From Uranotaenia lowii (taxonomy: Eukaryota > Arthropoda > Insecta > Diptera > Culicidae), in assembly GCF_029784155.1 (NCBI RefSeq), contig NC_073692.1, forward strand, positions 238,966,503 through 239,030,502: a stretch of DNA of 64,000 nucleotides, given 5' to 3'. Below, one piece after another: positions 1-13,787 of the stretch. A program made the translations under genes and the position numbers. The notes beneath the pieces were generated by a model. The model was not told where the DNA came from, did no database searches, and saw nothing but the letters and a program-made list of their open reading frames with translations. Each line of letters opens with the position of its first letter. Within the stretch, counting starts at the first letter, position 1.

Positions 1-1573
1 ACCGAATGCCACTATTTTTCATTCTACAGTAAATTGGTTGACTGCTAGAATAAAAAGTTTGTTGTTTAGAAGCTTGAAACCTGTGAAAAAAATTGGAATG
101 TTTGTTGTGAACGTTTTTATTGAAGAAGTTTTTTCTGTGGAGAAAATGATCACCAATAACAGTTACTGGAGGCTTATCACTATCAAAACAAAAGAATCAA
201 CTAATTCAAGTCAACCCAACCCAACCCACAACTTTCTTAGGTGAGATTGTTTGATTTTGTATTGCTAATCGACTACAAATATTTTTGAATTTATTTTATT
301 ATTTATACATTCTTTGTCAATCCTATTTGCATGTAGGAATTTTCATGCAAACATAGCTACCCAAACCCATCTGACACCAGCTCCATGGGTCGTATGCATT
401 CTCTGCACTTAAAGGGTTATTTTTGCTGTTTCAGATAATGCCTTTTACGATAAGATACATACATTGATTCGTCACGGCATGCATTTTGGTACCACACTGA
501 TCTTTAGGAGCAGCAGTTGGAATGAATATTGAATCCAGATATTCATTTTGGAATTTTGTGTGACTTATTATCAACAGTTGTACCTCGTGTATCAGACAAT
601 GTTATACTTTGCTATGCTGCGCCTATTTTTCATGATACAATAATTTGAAAATGACGAAAACGATCTCTGAGTCACATTTTTTTTAAGTTTTTCTTCAAAT
701 ATACAATAACTCAAAAAAGGATAGGTAGGCTGTGACTAAACCTGACGGTTGAATTTTTTTCAAGTAAAAAATTATCACGCCTTCAAATAGTAAAAATTTA
801 ATAAAAGGAAAAATGTTTTAACTGAAAAAGCAAGTGAAAAAGTGGAAGTTGACTGTCTAGTGATATTTAAAAATTTTAAAATATTCAAAAATTTGTTGTT
901 CTTCGGTCGATGTGAAGGAAGAGGAAGGGCTAACTCGACGCCCTCCAGAAAGAACGAGGATTTATTTCCTCAACTTCAGTGTTAATTTTGCAATGGGATC
1001 TCCGAATTCAATTAAGATAATTATTTCGTTTCATTCTTGTTTACTTGAATGTATTTTTTTTATTATTAGATCCATACTTAAATACCAGCTGCTGAATTAA
1101 CTGTCGAAAGGCTTTTTGTATCGACGCAATTTATTCAGACTATATTAAGGCGTTTGTTTTATGCAGTAACAGTAACAAAATATCGTTTTTAATGAGCGAA
1201 ATCAAATGATTCACTTTCTCACCATTTAAAAAAAATCTCTATGTTTTCGCAATCTAGCAACAATGATTCTATATTTTCTACTGTATCTTGGGAAACACTC
1301 CATTTGTTTTCTGGTGATAGTATTTTTTTTTTAAATTTTGATAGAAACGCACTATTTTTTTTTTAATTTGGTAGGAACAGAAAGGCTGGCGCTATGTCCT
1401 CGGGATTCAGATTCAGCTCTTAATAGCTTAATAACATGCTCTTCTGTCCAATTTAGTTAGTTTTGATAATGTTTGTAGGGGATATTTCAAGATATAACTT
1501 AATTTCACTGTAGCTTTCATTCAACTGTAGATGCATCAAACGCTTTCAAAAACTCGTGTTGCTCAGTTTGGAA
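1..1573. other. AT-rich DNA, no gene seen
   Basis: Reading frames are short and lack coding character. The only structure is a stretch near 905-960 (GGAAGGGCTAACTCGACGCC) that resembles 2375-2430 (GGAGGGGCTAGAAGTACGCC), which suggests a diverged dispersed repeat of unknown class. Confidence 0.6.
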
Positions 1574-1575
1574 TA

Positions 1576-2059
1576 AGCTTGCCAGATTGCCCGGATTTAT
1601 CCGGGTTTGCCCGGATATTTGATGCAAAATTTCGAGAAAGTCCGGTCCGGCCCGGTTGCCCGGATATCGTGAAAAAAGTCCGGATATTGCCCGGATTTTT
1701 TCACAATTTTCACAAAGAAACCAAAAAAAAATCAAAGTTTTTGAGTAAGTTTCAGCAAAATCGATTAACGGTATGGAAATTTTCAACGGTTGTTTCAAAT
1801 AATTTCGCTAATTTACTTTTATAAACCTTTAAATATTTAAGTGTTCCAAAAACTTTTTGGAAGTCTGCAATTGCATTAATAAAATATTAATTTCATTTTT
1901 TTGCATTTTTTCATTGCTTTTATATATAATAACACCTAAATTTTGCCCGGTTTTTGCTCGGTTTTTGGATTTGATCCATGCCCGGATTTTGCCAGGTTTT
2001 TTGAAAAAATGTCCGGAATTGCTAGGCCCGGATGGGAGTGGAAAAAATTCTGGCAACCT
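1576..2059. mobile_element. CCGG-rich MITE, copy 1 (TA-flanked, Tc1/mariner-type ends)
   Basis: A 484-bp non-autonomous element. The ends are inverted: AGCTTGCCAGATTGCCCGG on the left, and the right end reads inward as AGGTTGCCAGAATTTTTTCC. TA dinucleotides at 1574-1575 and 2060-2061 fit a Tc1/mariner-type target duplication. The inside carries many GCCCGGAT-like motifs clustered near both ends, unlike the AT-rich surroundings. A second copy lies at 48652-48970 with the same ends and the same TA context. Reading frames on both strands (about 93-97 codons) come from the motif-rich sequence and are not genes. Confidence 0.75.
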
Positions 2060-2061
2060 TA

Positions 2062-3718
2062 GTTTAGAGGTGTATTATCAGCTAAGAAACTTCAAATTCA
2101 TCTGTTTCTGTTTAAAATTTATCTGTTTTAACAGAAAATGAAAGCTGCAGTAAATTTGACTAACGATAATAAATCTTAAATGGATCGAAGCAATCGGGTA
2201 CGATTGATTGACGTTATTTTTTACCGGCTCCAAAATTTATAAATTTTACTTGAAAAAGAATATTATTTTGCCAAATGTTATGAAAGTTTATTGTTGTTTA
2301 TTCTTGAATCTGTGAAAGTTAAAGTGTTTAGTGAATTAAGTGTCCAAATTTTAACAAATAGAAAATTATTCGATGCAGCCGAATTGGAGGGGCTAGAAGT
2401 ACGCCCTCCGGACTAACGTTGGATTATTTTGCAATTGCTGGAGTTGAACTGGCAGAGAATGCTCCTAGATGATACTAAGATGGGTACACCTTTTTCATTA
2501 CTCCTTTTTTGTTATAATTACATACATGTTTCAATTATAAAAGCTAAAATGTTAAAATCAGGCTGCAAAAATTTTGACAACAAGACAACGAGACGTGAAT
2601 TATTTCAAATTCATCAAAGCTTGCATACAACTTAAGTTTAAAGCAAAATTCCTGAAAAGCTTTGACGTTTTTGAAATTTTTCATTCCAACGAAAGTTAAT
2701 GTAGTATACATGAAGGCGTTTTTTGTCAGACATAGAGCAAAAAGCTAGTACCACGAAGGTCATAGAATCAACCTACAATTTTGTATTTCTACGTTCCTTT
2801 TAGCAACACATTTAGTGTTTTATTATTTTTTAATTTTTTCAATTGAATAATATATCAAAATAAAATAAACTATCTGTGAGCCCTTAAGTAACAATACTGA
2901 TATCGTGTTATTTGTAAGAATTTGTTAATGAAAAACTAGGGAATATTAAACATCTCTCCGTATTTATTGTGTCCCTAACACAGATCAGAAGTTTTTTAAA
3001 TGAAACCTTTGTAAGTTTTGTTGAAGTTTTGTACCTAAGCATTTTTGAGTGGATATTAGTTTGCTTTAAGTTTCATAATTTGTCATTTAGTTTTAGATAT
3101 GAAAAATTGATTGGTAAATTTAATTCATGATTTGATGATTTTACCACTTGTATCCCATTTATATAATAGTTTGAGTTTATATAGTTTGAGTTTGAGTAGT
3201 TTGAGAAATGCTGATCATTTTAGGGATTGTTTAAAAAAATTCTAATAAAACCGGTTAGTATGGAGATGGAATAAATTTGTTTTCAAAGTTTCATCAATCC
3301 AAATAATATAATGGTAAAAATTTAGACCAAAAAACAGTGAAACTAGGAAAGTATTTAGTTCCAAGCTTAATTAAACTTTTAATTTGCCAAGCACTTTCAA
3401 TTGATTTTTGTAGATATTTTGAAAAATTTCGTGCCCTCGTGTTGTCATAAAGATAACACCATTTTATATGAATTTCAAATTTATATAATTGTCTACAATT
3501 CTAAATTTGGACATTCAATTATATGAGGCCAAGTGTAGCTAGGGACACATTAAAAAATAATTTAATTTTTCTCGATAAGTTTCAACTATTTAGTATCTAG
3601 GCATATCTTGTACAATAACAAAGTAGCACGCCAATTTGTAAAATAAAAAAGGCCTCTAGGTTCAAACAGGAGTTTCAATAGGAAACGAAGGTTTTTTAAG
3701 ATATCAGGAGCTTAGGTC
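2062..3718. other. AT-rich DNA, no gene seen
   Basis: No convincing reading frame, inverted repeat or RNA gene. The bases around 2160-2185 (AATAAATCTTAAATGG) resemble 5012-5027 (AATAAATCCTAAATGG), so pieces of one dispersed repeat may border this stretch. Confidence 0.5.
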
Positions 3719-5040
3719 TTGAGTGGCTTAATCGCCTACCAAGGTGGTTTTCCATGCCACACTACCTTTTCCCCAAACATTCAGCGTGGAGATTTGTGGA
3801 GGGATGGCGTACAGCCGGTCTCCGTCAAACATATCTCCACATGGGCTGCACTTTCCTTCCTCCTATCGACTACATGGACTTGGCCGGCGACGTTATTGGT
3901 TCATTTTAAAGTAGGAGATCCTCAAAAGTGTAGGGGAGAATGAGGATCCCTGGGGATACTTGATTCCTTAGCTATATCTCCAAACTGGAATGTCGTACAA
4001 AGATCAAATGTTCTAGAAAAATGTGCCTAATGGAACAAAACAGCAATGGTTGAAGCTCAAAAAATTTTAACAAAATAAGATTTTGGGTTATTGAACTTTG
4101 TTTGAAAAATTTCACAAAATGTGACTTGAAGATCTTTTTTCATCATTTTAAAATGTTCCTAACATGGAAATATTATAACAAAAATATTTAATCCAATACA
4201 TCAATCTTTCGAGTGTAAAATGAACTTCAAAATACAATTTTTTCAAAGCGATGGAAAACTCCCAACATTTTTCAGAAAAAGTTTTCTAAAATGTTGATTT
4301 TGGATACAATTGATCCCTAATATATGGGTACAAATGATCCCGGTATATTCTTCTTCTCAATGGAACGTGGTCATTGCTGATTGCGAGATTACTAATATTT
4401 ATCCAATAGCTTATATTCATCCATCAATTATCTGAAGAAAAGGGCTAAAATAATTGATTTTCTCTTGTTTATAAAAATTTGCGCCCGTAAGTATGCAATA
4501 TCATAAGGGTTGAGAATAAGCTATAGAATTTTTTTATCTGACAATTATAGATTGTGAAATGAGAACAAACATGACCAAAATAGTCAATTACCATTCTATC
4601 TTGGGGTTTTGTTTGATTTTTTCCATTGATTAGGCCTTCCTGAATAAAGGATCAAGTCTCCCTTAACTTCAAAAATATCGCAATTTTTTTACTCCCACGA
4701 AAATGCTTCTAGTTCATCTACGGGTTCAAGTATCGTTATAATTTTAGGAGCATAGAAACTTGAAGTTAGACGCTGTCAGAAAATGTAAAAGAGTGCGAGT
4801 TGCTAAATTTTTCCAAAAAGATATGATGAAAATAAGAAAAGGGGATCAAGTATCCCCACTCTCCCCTACAGTGAGATTGTTCCCAGCACCTTTCATTTGG
4901 TTCATTGTGCAACATTGATTATCTCGAACCAATCACGGAGTGCAACCATTATGCAATTGGCCATGGGGCCGCAGGTGGACCGTAGTTGATAGCAAGCTCA
5001 AGCTAACAATAATAAATCCTAAATGGTCCGGAGTTATTTT
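3719..5040 (+). repeat. dispersed repeat of unknown class, split by a MITE
   Basis: The GC-richer segments 3719-3930 and 4869-5040 flank the element at 3933-4866 and read as one older unit. The part at 3850-3900 (CTACATGGACTTGGCCGGCG then ACGTTATTG) is similar to 5800-5870 (TTACTAGGACGTGGCCAGCG then ACGTTATTG), so the family occurs twice nearby. The right end, GCTAACAATAATAAATCCTA, resembles 2160-2180 and, more weakly, 32240-32262. I cannot assign a class; a LINE or SINE 3' region would fit. Confidence 0.4.
3933..4866. mobile_element. TAGGGGAGA MITE, copy 1
   Basis: A 934-bp element with inverted ends: GGGGAGAATGAGGATCCCTG at the left, and the right end reads inward as GGGGAGAGTGGGGATACTTG. 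The flanking TA at 3931-3932 and 4867-4868 is the expected target duplication. Motifs of the type GGATCAAGTATCCC recur inside both ends. No transposase is present. A 678-bp relative sits at 27851-28528. Confidence 0.8.
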
Positions 5041-7634
5041 AGGTGTAGATACGTGATTTTTTAAAATTTTACGTGTTTTAAAATTAAGACATTTGTTGAG
5101 TTTTTTTTCTTAAATAGATATTTTAATTGTAAGTTTTACTATGATATTTGTTTTTGTGAAAGTTCAATGTTATCATCCTTGTTCAAGGCTATTTCCAGTT
5201 GTGTTGCATACTAGGAATTTACATTTTCACAATTGCAAACATCATCTTCTAAAAATGGAATCAAACTGATTCATTTTTACATTGTCAGATTTCTGGTAAA
5301 GAATATTATTGAGAATATCCAGAGGACTCTATTGTTATTATTTTTGTCACCTCACCTTTCATGTTGATTTTTATTTCTGTATTGATTTGATTGTTTTCAG
5401 AATTTCAGTTTTTTTTGCTAGCATTTTTTCAAAACTTCTTTCTTCTTTCCTTAACTCCAAGCGTACATCTTTCGAAGTTATGATGGCTAGCATCTTACAA
5501 ATGCTAAAACCACTGGCTTATGGTTTCGGTATAATTAGGTCATTTTCTTCGATAATGTTAACTCAGATAAAAATTAATCCTACTTTATAACCAGCAATCG
5601 AAAAGTTAAAAATATTTTCCAGTATCTATCAAATATTAAAAAAAAATCCAATAAATAAAATATCCTTATGAATCCTTTACTAAGGAATAAAAGGAGCACA
5701 GGAGAATAGGATTGAAAATATATGTTCACACAAGTCAAAAGTGTTTTCTGATCAAATTTTTTACCCACATTCTCAATCAAAATTGTTTTGCTATCCCCTT
5801 TCAATCCCTTTTCTCTCATTTCCTTCTATCAATTGATTACTAGGACGTGGCCAGCGACGTTATTGATGATCAAAGAGAGAGCATCATCGTGGACATTGTG
5901 AATGTGCTGTCAATCCCAGACACCATTCTTTTGACCCCTGATAATATGCTTGATAAGTATTCAAAACCACTGCATAGAAAAAGAATTGGTTGCAAATTGA
6001 AGGATAACTTGTATAAAGTACGACGATTCTAAATTTGCAAGGTAAAAATTTGACAGCTGAAATTTATGAAAAAATCATTAAAAAAAAGTTTTCCAAATGA
6101 TGTGACGCAACACTGGAATGGGTTTATTACCTTTTAACCCTTGAACATATGCACACGGTTTAAACTTTAAACATTTTCTTTCATAAAACATAATTTCTAA
6201 AAATAAAGAATCTTTATCCCACAAAATTTCTCAACCATTGCCTAACCAGGGAAATTCCTTTCCATACCCGTGGAATGTGTTGGCTATGAAATGTTTGATT
6301 GACGGTTTCACGTTCCATTCTCGGTTGAAAAATGATCATGTGCCTATTTTCCTGAAAATGATCTATTTACATCAATCATGCAAAGAGAAACGACGCTCGA
6401 TAGGAGTCCTTAAATGCTCCGTTCAACTAGATGGTGATTTATTTACTCTCGCTTCCAGCTATTATGTCGATCCTCATAGCGGGGTACAATAAAATCGACT
6501 TCCAATGGAGTTAATCTTTTCTTCTTCCCGTATCGTAGAAGCTCCTGGTCCCGGTGGAAAAAAGGACAGCTCCTCGTTGTAATTTTTTTCTTTCAAAAGG
6601 AGTATCCCATGTATACGGTGAATGAAGATGGAAGGTGAGAATCGGCTCATGTAAGGCATGAAATTGGATCCTCCGATCACGAAATTCTCGGGCGTTGGAC
6701 GATACGTCGATTGGGTAAGATAAACAAACCTTCTCTACCACCATCAGAAGGATCTCCTGAGCACAAGGAAGCCAGAGGTCATTGATCATCACCGTCCGTT
6801 GCAATTGGACGTGATTTATTGGCTTCTTAGTATCTTTTTTATTAGGAACACACAATCCCGAATGACGACCTCAGGGAAATCCGACCAATCCGGCCATCCG
6901 TTATATCGAGAAGCAAATTCCGACGACGAAAGCAATTGGTGTTGCACGCCATAGTACAAATAGTCGATATGTGCTTGTATGTGAGGATCTGTTTAGGTTT
7001 TTCAAGAAAAAAAAATCATGCTCATGCAGCAAAAAACGCAACTGCACTATCAGACAGGATGGAGGAATCTCGATCGATCGGACCCACCTACAAGAGCTAA
7101 CTGTAATTTTTCATCATTAATCCATCGCTCGTCCCAAGTTGCAACTTTGGAGCTAAGCAGCAACCAACCAACCCCAGCGATCGATTGATCGAGCAAGGGA
7201 TCGATCGATAGATAGCCCCGTTTAATTCTGCGGAAAGAGCGAGCACGGGTTTTGACAAGTGGGTACCAAGGCTGCTATTGATTGTGTTCGCTCGTAAATA
7301 GTTATCAATAAAGGCTACAATCATGTGTTTTAACCTCTCCGTTGCGCCCTGGAACGGAGCTCTACTGAATTGTCGGTGAAAATATTTTAAATTGTTGGGT
7401 GGAATGCTGTTATAAATCAAACAGTTCTTCAAATTCACTATGAAACAACACGTCACTTCTATTAAGTGTTAAACTTTCTCTAACAGTTTTATTGGTAAGA
7501 ATATAAGCCTCACTCGTCGCGGTTATAATGGATAATTTCTTTTCATCCGATCATCAATCTTTAATGTCAAAGAAAAATATTCGAAAAAACATGCTTTGGA
7601 ATAAAGGCTGAATCGAGTAAATCTTCGGACTATA
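5041..7634. other. mostly unique DNA, no recognised gene
   Basis: The first part is AT-rich. 5800-5870 is the second copy of the dispersed repeat described at 3719-5040. From 6240 to 7460 the base composition is more even, and open stretches occur at 6238-6492 (+, 84 codons), 6511-6855 (-, 114 codons) and 7097-7456 (-, 119 codons). None resembles a family I know and they conflict with one another. 7066-7220 is dense in GATCGATC-type palindromes. Confidence 0.45.
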
Positions 7635-7636
7635 TA

Positions 7637-8640
7637 CAGTACCGGTCATAATTGTATAGAAATTGGAAGCAAGCGCACTGTCACTTCGACTTTGAACTTC
7701 CATAACTTTTTACTCTGATGATATTTTTAGATCAAATTTTTTGCGTTAGATAGATCAACTATCACACTATTATCACACAAAATTTAAGCTTTCTCGAGTT
7801 TGTGTAGCCTGAGAAACAGTAGTTTTACGAAAATCGGACTTTTTGGACTTTTCTCATTCAAACTGCAATATCTCTGAAATTACGCTACACTTTTTATTGA
7901 AATTTTGCACAGTGATTGTTGAAATATAAAGCTAGCATGTCTGAAGTTTTCGAAAAGTTCTATCGATGAGATCAAAAGTTACGCGAGGTGCAATATTTCA
8001 GGCATGAACCTTGAATTGCGATTTCTATAGAATTTTGGACGAATGTTTTCATAGGAAAATCATATTCTCTGTTTAACAACCAGTAAATCTATTTCAACCG
8101 GAAAATCACAACAATATCGCGAGATTCTGATTTCAAAACACAAATGGACCATTAATTCCATTTTTCTTTTCTTCATTGCTTTTGCCAGACATTTTTTGTC
8201 TGATTGGTGGAGAGAATTATATTGTTCTCATAAATCGTCCAATATTCTATAGAAATCGCATTTCAAGGTTCATGCCTGAAATATTGCACCTTGCGTAACT
8301 TTTGATCTCATCGATAGAACTTTTCGAAAACTTCAGACATGCTAGTTTTATATTTCAACAATCACTGTGCAAAATTTCAATAAAAAATGTAGCGTAGTTC
8401 CAGAGATATTGCAGTTTGAATGAGAAAAGTCCAAAAAGCCCGATTTTCGTAGAATTACTGTATCTCAGGCTACACAAACTCCAGAAAGCTCAAATTTTGT
8501 GATATAATAGTGTGATAGTTGATCTACCTAACGCAAAAAGTTTGATCTAAAAATATCATCAGAGTAAAAAGTTATGGAAGTTCAAAGTCGAAGTGACAGT
8601 GCGCTTGCTTCCAATTTCTATACAATAATGAACGGTACTG
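7637..8640. mobile_element. 1-kb foldback element, arms about 400 bp, TA duplication
   Basis: The left arm (7637 to about 8043) and right arm (about 8237 to 8640) are near-identical inverted copies around a loop of roughly 190 bp. The tips read CAGTACCGGTCATAATTGTA and, from the right end inward, CAGTACCGTTCATTATTGTA. TA at 7635-7636 and 8641-8642 is the target duplication, so the ends are Tc1/mariner-like. No coding capacity is seen in the loop. A transcript through it would form a long, slightly mismatched hairpin. A much more decayed relative lies at about 12728-13300. Confidence 0.85.
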
Positions 8641-8642
8641 TA

Positions 8643-11513
8643 TATGCATACATTTATGAAAATATTTATATTTATTTTATTTAAAATTGGCAACAAAAAT
8701 GTGAAAACGTGGTGTGAAAACCGTAGTTTTGATCAGTTAAGCGTCAACGTTAATTTCAGCTACAGTTAAGAGATTTTGAAAAGTATTTATGAAAATTGAA
8801 GTTATTTAACTCGTTTTCCCAATTACATTCATAAAATACTGAACACGGAATTCATAACGACTTTTCAAAGTTGCTATTTTCTAACTGAAACAAATGGTAT
8901 GGAATCGTAGCAACTGTTATAAAATTTCTGCCCCTGGATTTATGCACCACCTTAGTATTTTTATCGACTAAACGAGTGGTTGTGGAAAAAGTTCATAATG
9001 TACTGGTGATGAGAAAAAACCTAAATTTGTCCTTTAAGCTTAAATAAAATCATTTTTGTTATGATACGGCTCTTAAGTATCTTAAGTCATGTGTAAAAAG
9101 ATATTTCGAAGAAAAATCTTTGTACAAATATCCCTCAGTTTGAAAAGCCAAATAAATAGTGAACACAAACCGCGTTTTCGTGTATTTAGCTCATCAAAAG
9201 CAGTATAAGTTAGGTTTGTTGAATAAGTTAAGTTGGTGAGGCAAGGGCACACATGTTCATTCCAATTATTGTTGGTGTAAACAGCATCCCGTTCACATTC
9301 TACCAAACAAAACTCGGAATGATGGATGACGGGAATATTTTCACAAACAACAAACAAAAGATGAGTCTGACTGAGCGATCAAATCTCATAATCTAAAACG
9401 GTATTTTCCTGAGACGAACTCCTCCTGATCTCCGTTAACTTCAGGGGCAATTTGATAGCCAAAATAATTCCGATATCCACAGCACCTCCTCATGTAGCAG
9501 CGATGAAATTACATCCAATAATAGCATGATGCCAACGAGCTGAGTTTGATGTCGCAAAACGTGATAAGCCAATAACCTTCGTTGCTTGCTGCCTGTTTGC
9601 TTCAACAAATCAAGAAAGAAAAACTATGTTAATCATCAGATAAACTCAATGCACACAACAATAAAGCGGCATAAACGGAATCGACCGATTTTTTTTCTCC
9701 TACCCGTAGCAAAATATAAAACTTTAGGCGTAGTATGAAGAAAAAAAAATCACAACCCGCCTAGTGTAACATTTCAAAGTCATCGACTACGAACAACTCT
9801 GTAACGGTACAAGGAAAATCAACCAGGAGAGAGCCAACGATCCAGCGCAAGAACGTGCTCGCGATATTTCAAATTCTTGGCTGGGTCGCGTCTTTGACTG
9901 TTTTTGTTGTTGTTGTTGATGTTGTTATTTGTGTTGCTGGTCCAGGTTAGTCGAGCCAACAATGAACTAATTTCTTCGCGTCCGCCCTTTTCTTATGGTT
10001 GTTTTGTTCCTGGGATTTGGCATCGGATGAGGAGTACGAACAATCGAGGGCTGGGGAATCTTCCCCTTAACGAGGTAAGAAAGCAGACGATCAGCAGCGT
10101 TATGACATACTGAACGAATTCGAAGGCCAGCCACGAAAAGGGCAGATTATGGGACGGTACGCTTTAGTATGGCGAAAATCAATAAAAATATATTAGTGTA
10201 TAAATAACTTGCAATAAAAAATTAGTTACTTATTGTCAAATAACACAAGGCAATAAAATTCATGTTTTCTAGGTACAAAGAATAATTTTAACCTATTAAG
10301 GGCGTTGATTAAAATTCTTCTTTCTTGTTTCCAAGACAGCTTTTGACAATAAGTAAAAATCCATTGAATATATTTGTACTTTTTTAACAAAGTTAAAGAT
10401 CATTATCAATATTTTTAAATTGACGGTTTTTATTCAATTGTCAAATTTCTCGGAAGCCGCAAGTAATTTTCATCTCTGAGGAAAAAGTAAATGAAGTTGA
10501 TTTCGACGAAATTTTAAAGAAAATATTTCAGCTTCATTGAATAATTGATATTTTTAAAACCATTAGTCAAATCGTCCCGCAGTTTTTAACAAAGTGGTTA
10601 AATGGGTTAAAACTTGAATATCAAATACTCAATAGTCTTCTTAAAATAGTCGTAATCTAATCTACTGTTATTTCTGAAAATTGAGGATTTTTTTAAGTGT
10701 TGTATCTCTGTTACAAGAATATCTTGGCCAGGTATGAATCCTTGATTGAATGAATTGATTCAAAATCAGCTTTTAGTTTTCATGTAGGATTAGTTTTGTT
10801 TATCGGTTATGAACATTTAATCGTTTTCTTAAGGATTTTCGCAATTTACACACGTTATATTGCCAAAACTAGAGGTGATGGACATAATTTGACAAATGTT
10901 TTGAAATCACGAGGCCAAAATCATCCAAAGCCAGTTATTGAAACACAGGCACTAAAAATGCTGTTCCTCTGTGTTATGAGTTCGTTCTTTTGTTTAACAA
11001 GAATTATCTCAGATTCCGTTTTGACTTTTAAAAAATGCATGAAACGTAATGATGTTTTAAAATGGTTTAAAATGTTTTTTGAAATAACTACATTTCAAGC
11101 ATTTATGAATAATCGATATTAAAATGTTCATATGTTGTTTGCAAGTCAGCCAAGTTTATGATCGTGCAGAAATGCTTACTCCATTGATATTTGACACTCA
11201 ATTCCTTACCCGGTGGTGTACCTACTAAAAAAACTCAACCTACTAGAGACATTTTAGAATAAAATTACAAATAATATTATATATTAGTTAAGGACTATCA
11301 ATAAGAGAATCATAAACTCTAGCTCCAATTTTTACTGTCTCTACCGTTCGGAGTGAAGCACCTTTCACATACTTGCCACTTGCTGTCATTCTGAATTTGA
11401 ATCACGAAAAGTTATCAAATTAACCGCAAGTCTTTGCTAATGGAAAATCAGAAGTAGGGCAAGTGTGTTATTTGATGGATTGTGTGCCGATGTAAAATTG
11501 TTAATCGTTTAGA
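8643..11513. other. no recognised gene
   Basis: 9360-10140 is less AT-rich and includes a TTG-rich microsatellite at about 9901-9935, but reading frames are short (69 codons at 9904-10113) and unrecognised. 10796-11122 has a 108-codon frame in AT-rich DNA with no coding character. It could hold regulatory sequence; nothing in the bases shows that. Confidence 0.45.
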
Positions 11514-12727
11514 GGAATATTGTTATTTAAAAAATATTTTTTACGGCATAATCAGTGAATGTTATGTTCACATGATGAGAACATTTCAAGTTTTGAAAAT
11601 TATATATAGATGGAAGAAGATTGGAAGTAAATTATAGGTATTGAAAATGAGTGGGTAGAAATTTGTAAAATACATTTTCATCACATACTTAAGTTTTGTT
11701 CAAGCATGGATCAACTAAATATTTTGAAGTGTTAGAATTGGATAGGGTTGAGTCGAACACAACACAATTGTTGGACATGCGTGGTTTGCACCGCAAAAAC
11801 TTGCAGTGCGAACAAAAGTTAAGTAGGGTAGGGGCACCAACCTCTGTCGTATCCCTCTGATTCGTCTTAATTCACGAATGCATGTTTAAGAGCCGAAAAA
11901 TCACTTTCCACTTTAATTAGCTACTTCACATGATAAACTTACGCCTGTAAATTTATTTTCTATCACAAATTTGTCACTTTTGAAACTATTTTTTGAGATA
12001 TTTTATTTTGAAATAGCGAGGTGAAATGAATTATTGGCGCACTCCGCCATATTGAAAGACGAACTTAGTGATCCCTCCAACGTGTTTCTATGCTTAAATG
12101 CTTCCTTTCAATGCCTGTAACGATCAAAATCACAAAATCCAACAGAAAATTGTTGAAATAAAATTAGAAAAATGATCTCGAACTTATCTGATTTATGTAA
12201 ATTTGTCAATTTTCGATTGAAATCGAATCGCTCGGATCCCATAATTCGTCGTAATTTTGCGACAAGCATTGGAAACCGTTTTGCAATAATTGGAATAAGA
12301 CCGGTTCATTTTTACTATTTTTTGCTGACCACAGTCGGACTCATAAAGAATGAACATAATTGATTTCCAAATAATTTTGTTTATTTGACCTCATTCAAGC
12401 AGGGAATTTAATACGCTAGGATATAAGTGCAAAAAGTCTATTTATATTATTAAATTACTTGAATGTATTCAGCATTGCTTATAATGCATGGTTTTAAATG
12501 AACAAAGAATTTGATGGCTTTTTTAGCTAAGTGGTTGGTGTTTTACAAATTATTTACTACTTGTACTGTGCATAATTTAATAGAATACTTTACACATATC
12601 TAACGTTCAACTCCAATGACATAATTTCTTTTAAATTCAATATTTTAAGATAGACTTTTTTTGGTTTTATTACCTGATGACATTAAACATTTTCTTAAGT
12701 ATTTGAAACATAGGACACATCAATTCT

Positions 12728-13300
12728 ATGAAAATAAGACTTTTTGAACTTCTTTCATTCAAACTGCAATATCTCACATACAACCAAACGCTTTGCTCTA
12801 CAGAATGGTCACTGAGAGATCCTTGAAAACTAAAACTAAAACTTCTCCAGTTTTCAGAGATTCTTTAAATTGGAATCAATAACTACTCGAGGGAAACATT
12901 TGAATTCCTGCACAGAAAATATCGATTTTTACTGAATTGTAACGATGCATGGAAAAACAATGCAATTAATTTCCTTTGAAAGTCTAAATGACAAGAAAAT
13001 TTGAATGAATGGATCATTAAAATTTTGAAATAAGAATTCATGATTCTCTGGTTTGGATCTCAACACAAGTTGAGATAAAAAATCGGTAGATATGATTTTT
13101 TGTACATAAAGTCGTTCAAAATCCAACAAAATTGAACCTGCTTATATTCTGATTCCTACCATCTAAGTTTTGAAACTTGACTCATGTTTGCTTCATTTTT
13201 AAATATTGTCAGTGAACTTGCAACAAAAGATGTTTTGTCGTTTTTGACAAATCACAGTTTGAATGAAAAAAGTCGAAAAGTTTATTTTTAGTGGAATACC
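12728..13300. mobile_element. decayed relative of the 7.6-kb foldback element
   Basis: 12734-12775 contains GACTTTTTGAACTTCTTTCA followed by TTCAAACTGCAATATCTC, as in the arms of the element at 7637-8640. 13250-13300 carries the inverted counterpart (CAGTTTGAATGAAAAAAGTC). The tips and TA duplication cannot be placed because of divergence. Confidence 0.45.
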
Positions 13301-13787
13301 TTTACGTTATTTTCCAAAAACTTGCATTTAACTGATTTCTTATTTGCAACTTTGACAACAACAAAATGTTATAATAACGAAGCGTCAATTCCCGAAAAAA
13401 AAAATTTTTGAATAAACTTTTATCGCTCGTAAAATAAACACGAATAGATGAGCTGAACCAGTCTAATGCGCATTACACGCATCAATGTGGCGTTGCTTTG
13501 TTTCGATATCCTTCGCCAGGGTTCCCACATGGATAAGAATACACATGTTGACAAAACGCAAGAGTGATTCTGACTCTCCTCAAATGTCTTACTATTCAGT
13601 ATCATTACGTAGAAAAGACATATATTACTATTAAAAATGTTAATGTTCTTTAAATATCTGCAGTTTCTGTGTAAATTTGTGCATTGTAATTTGTGGAAAA
13701 TATCTGTATGAATGTTATAAAATCTTATTTTACAGACAAATCCTGGATCATGGCAGCCCTGTCCGTTGGAGAGTGTGTTAGTACAAA

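Noticed and set aside
1517..2141. Overlapping 75-97 codon frames on both strands
   Set aside because: They are produced by the CCGG-rich MITE, which is mirrored in a second copy with no conserved frame.
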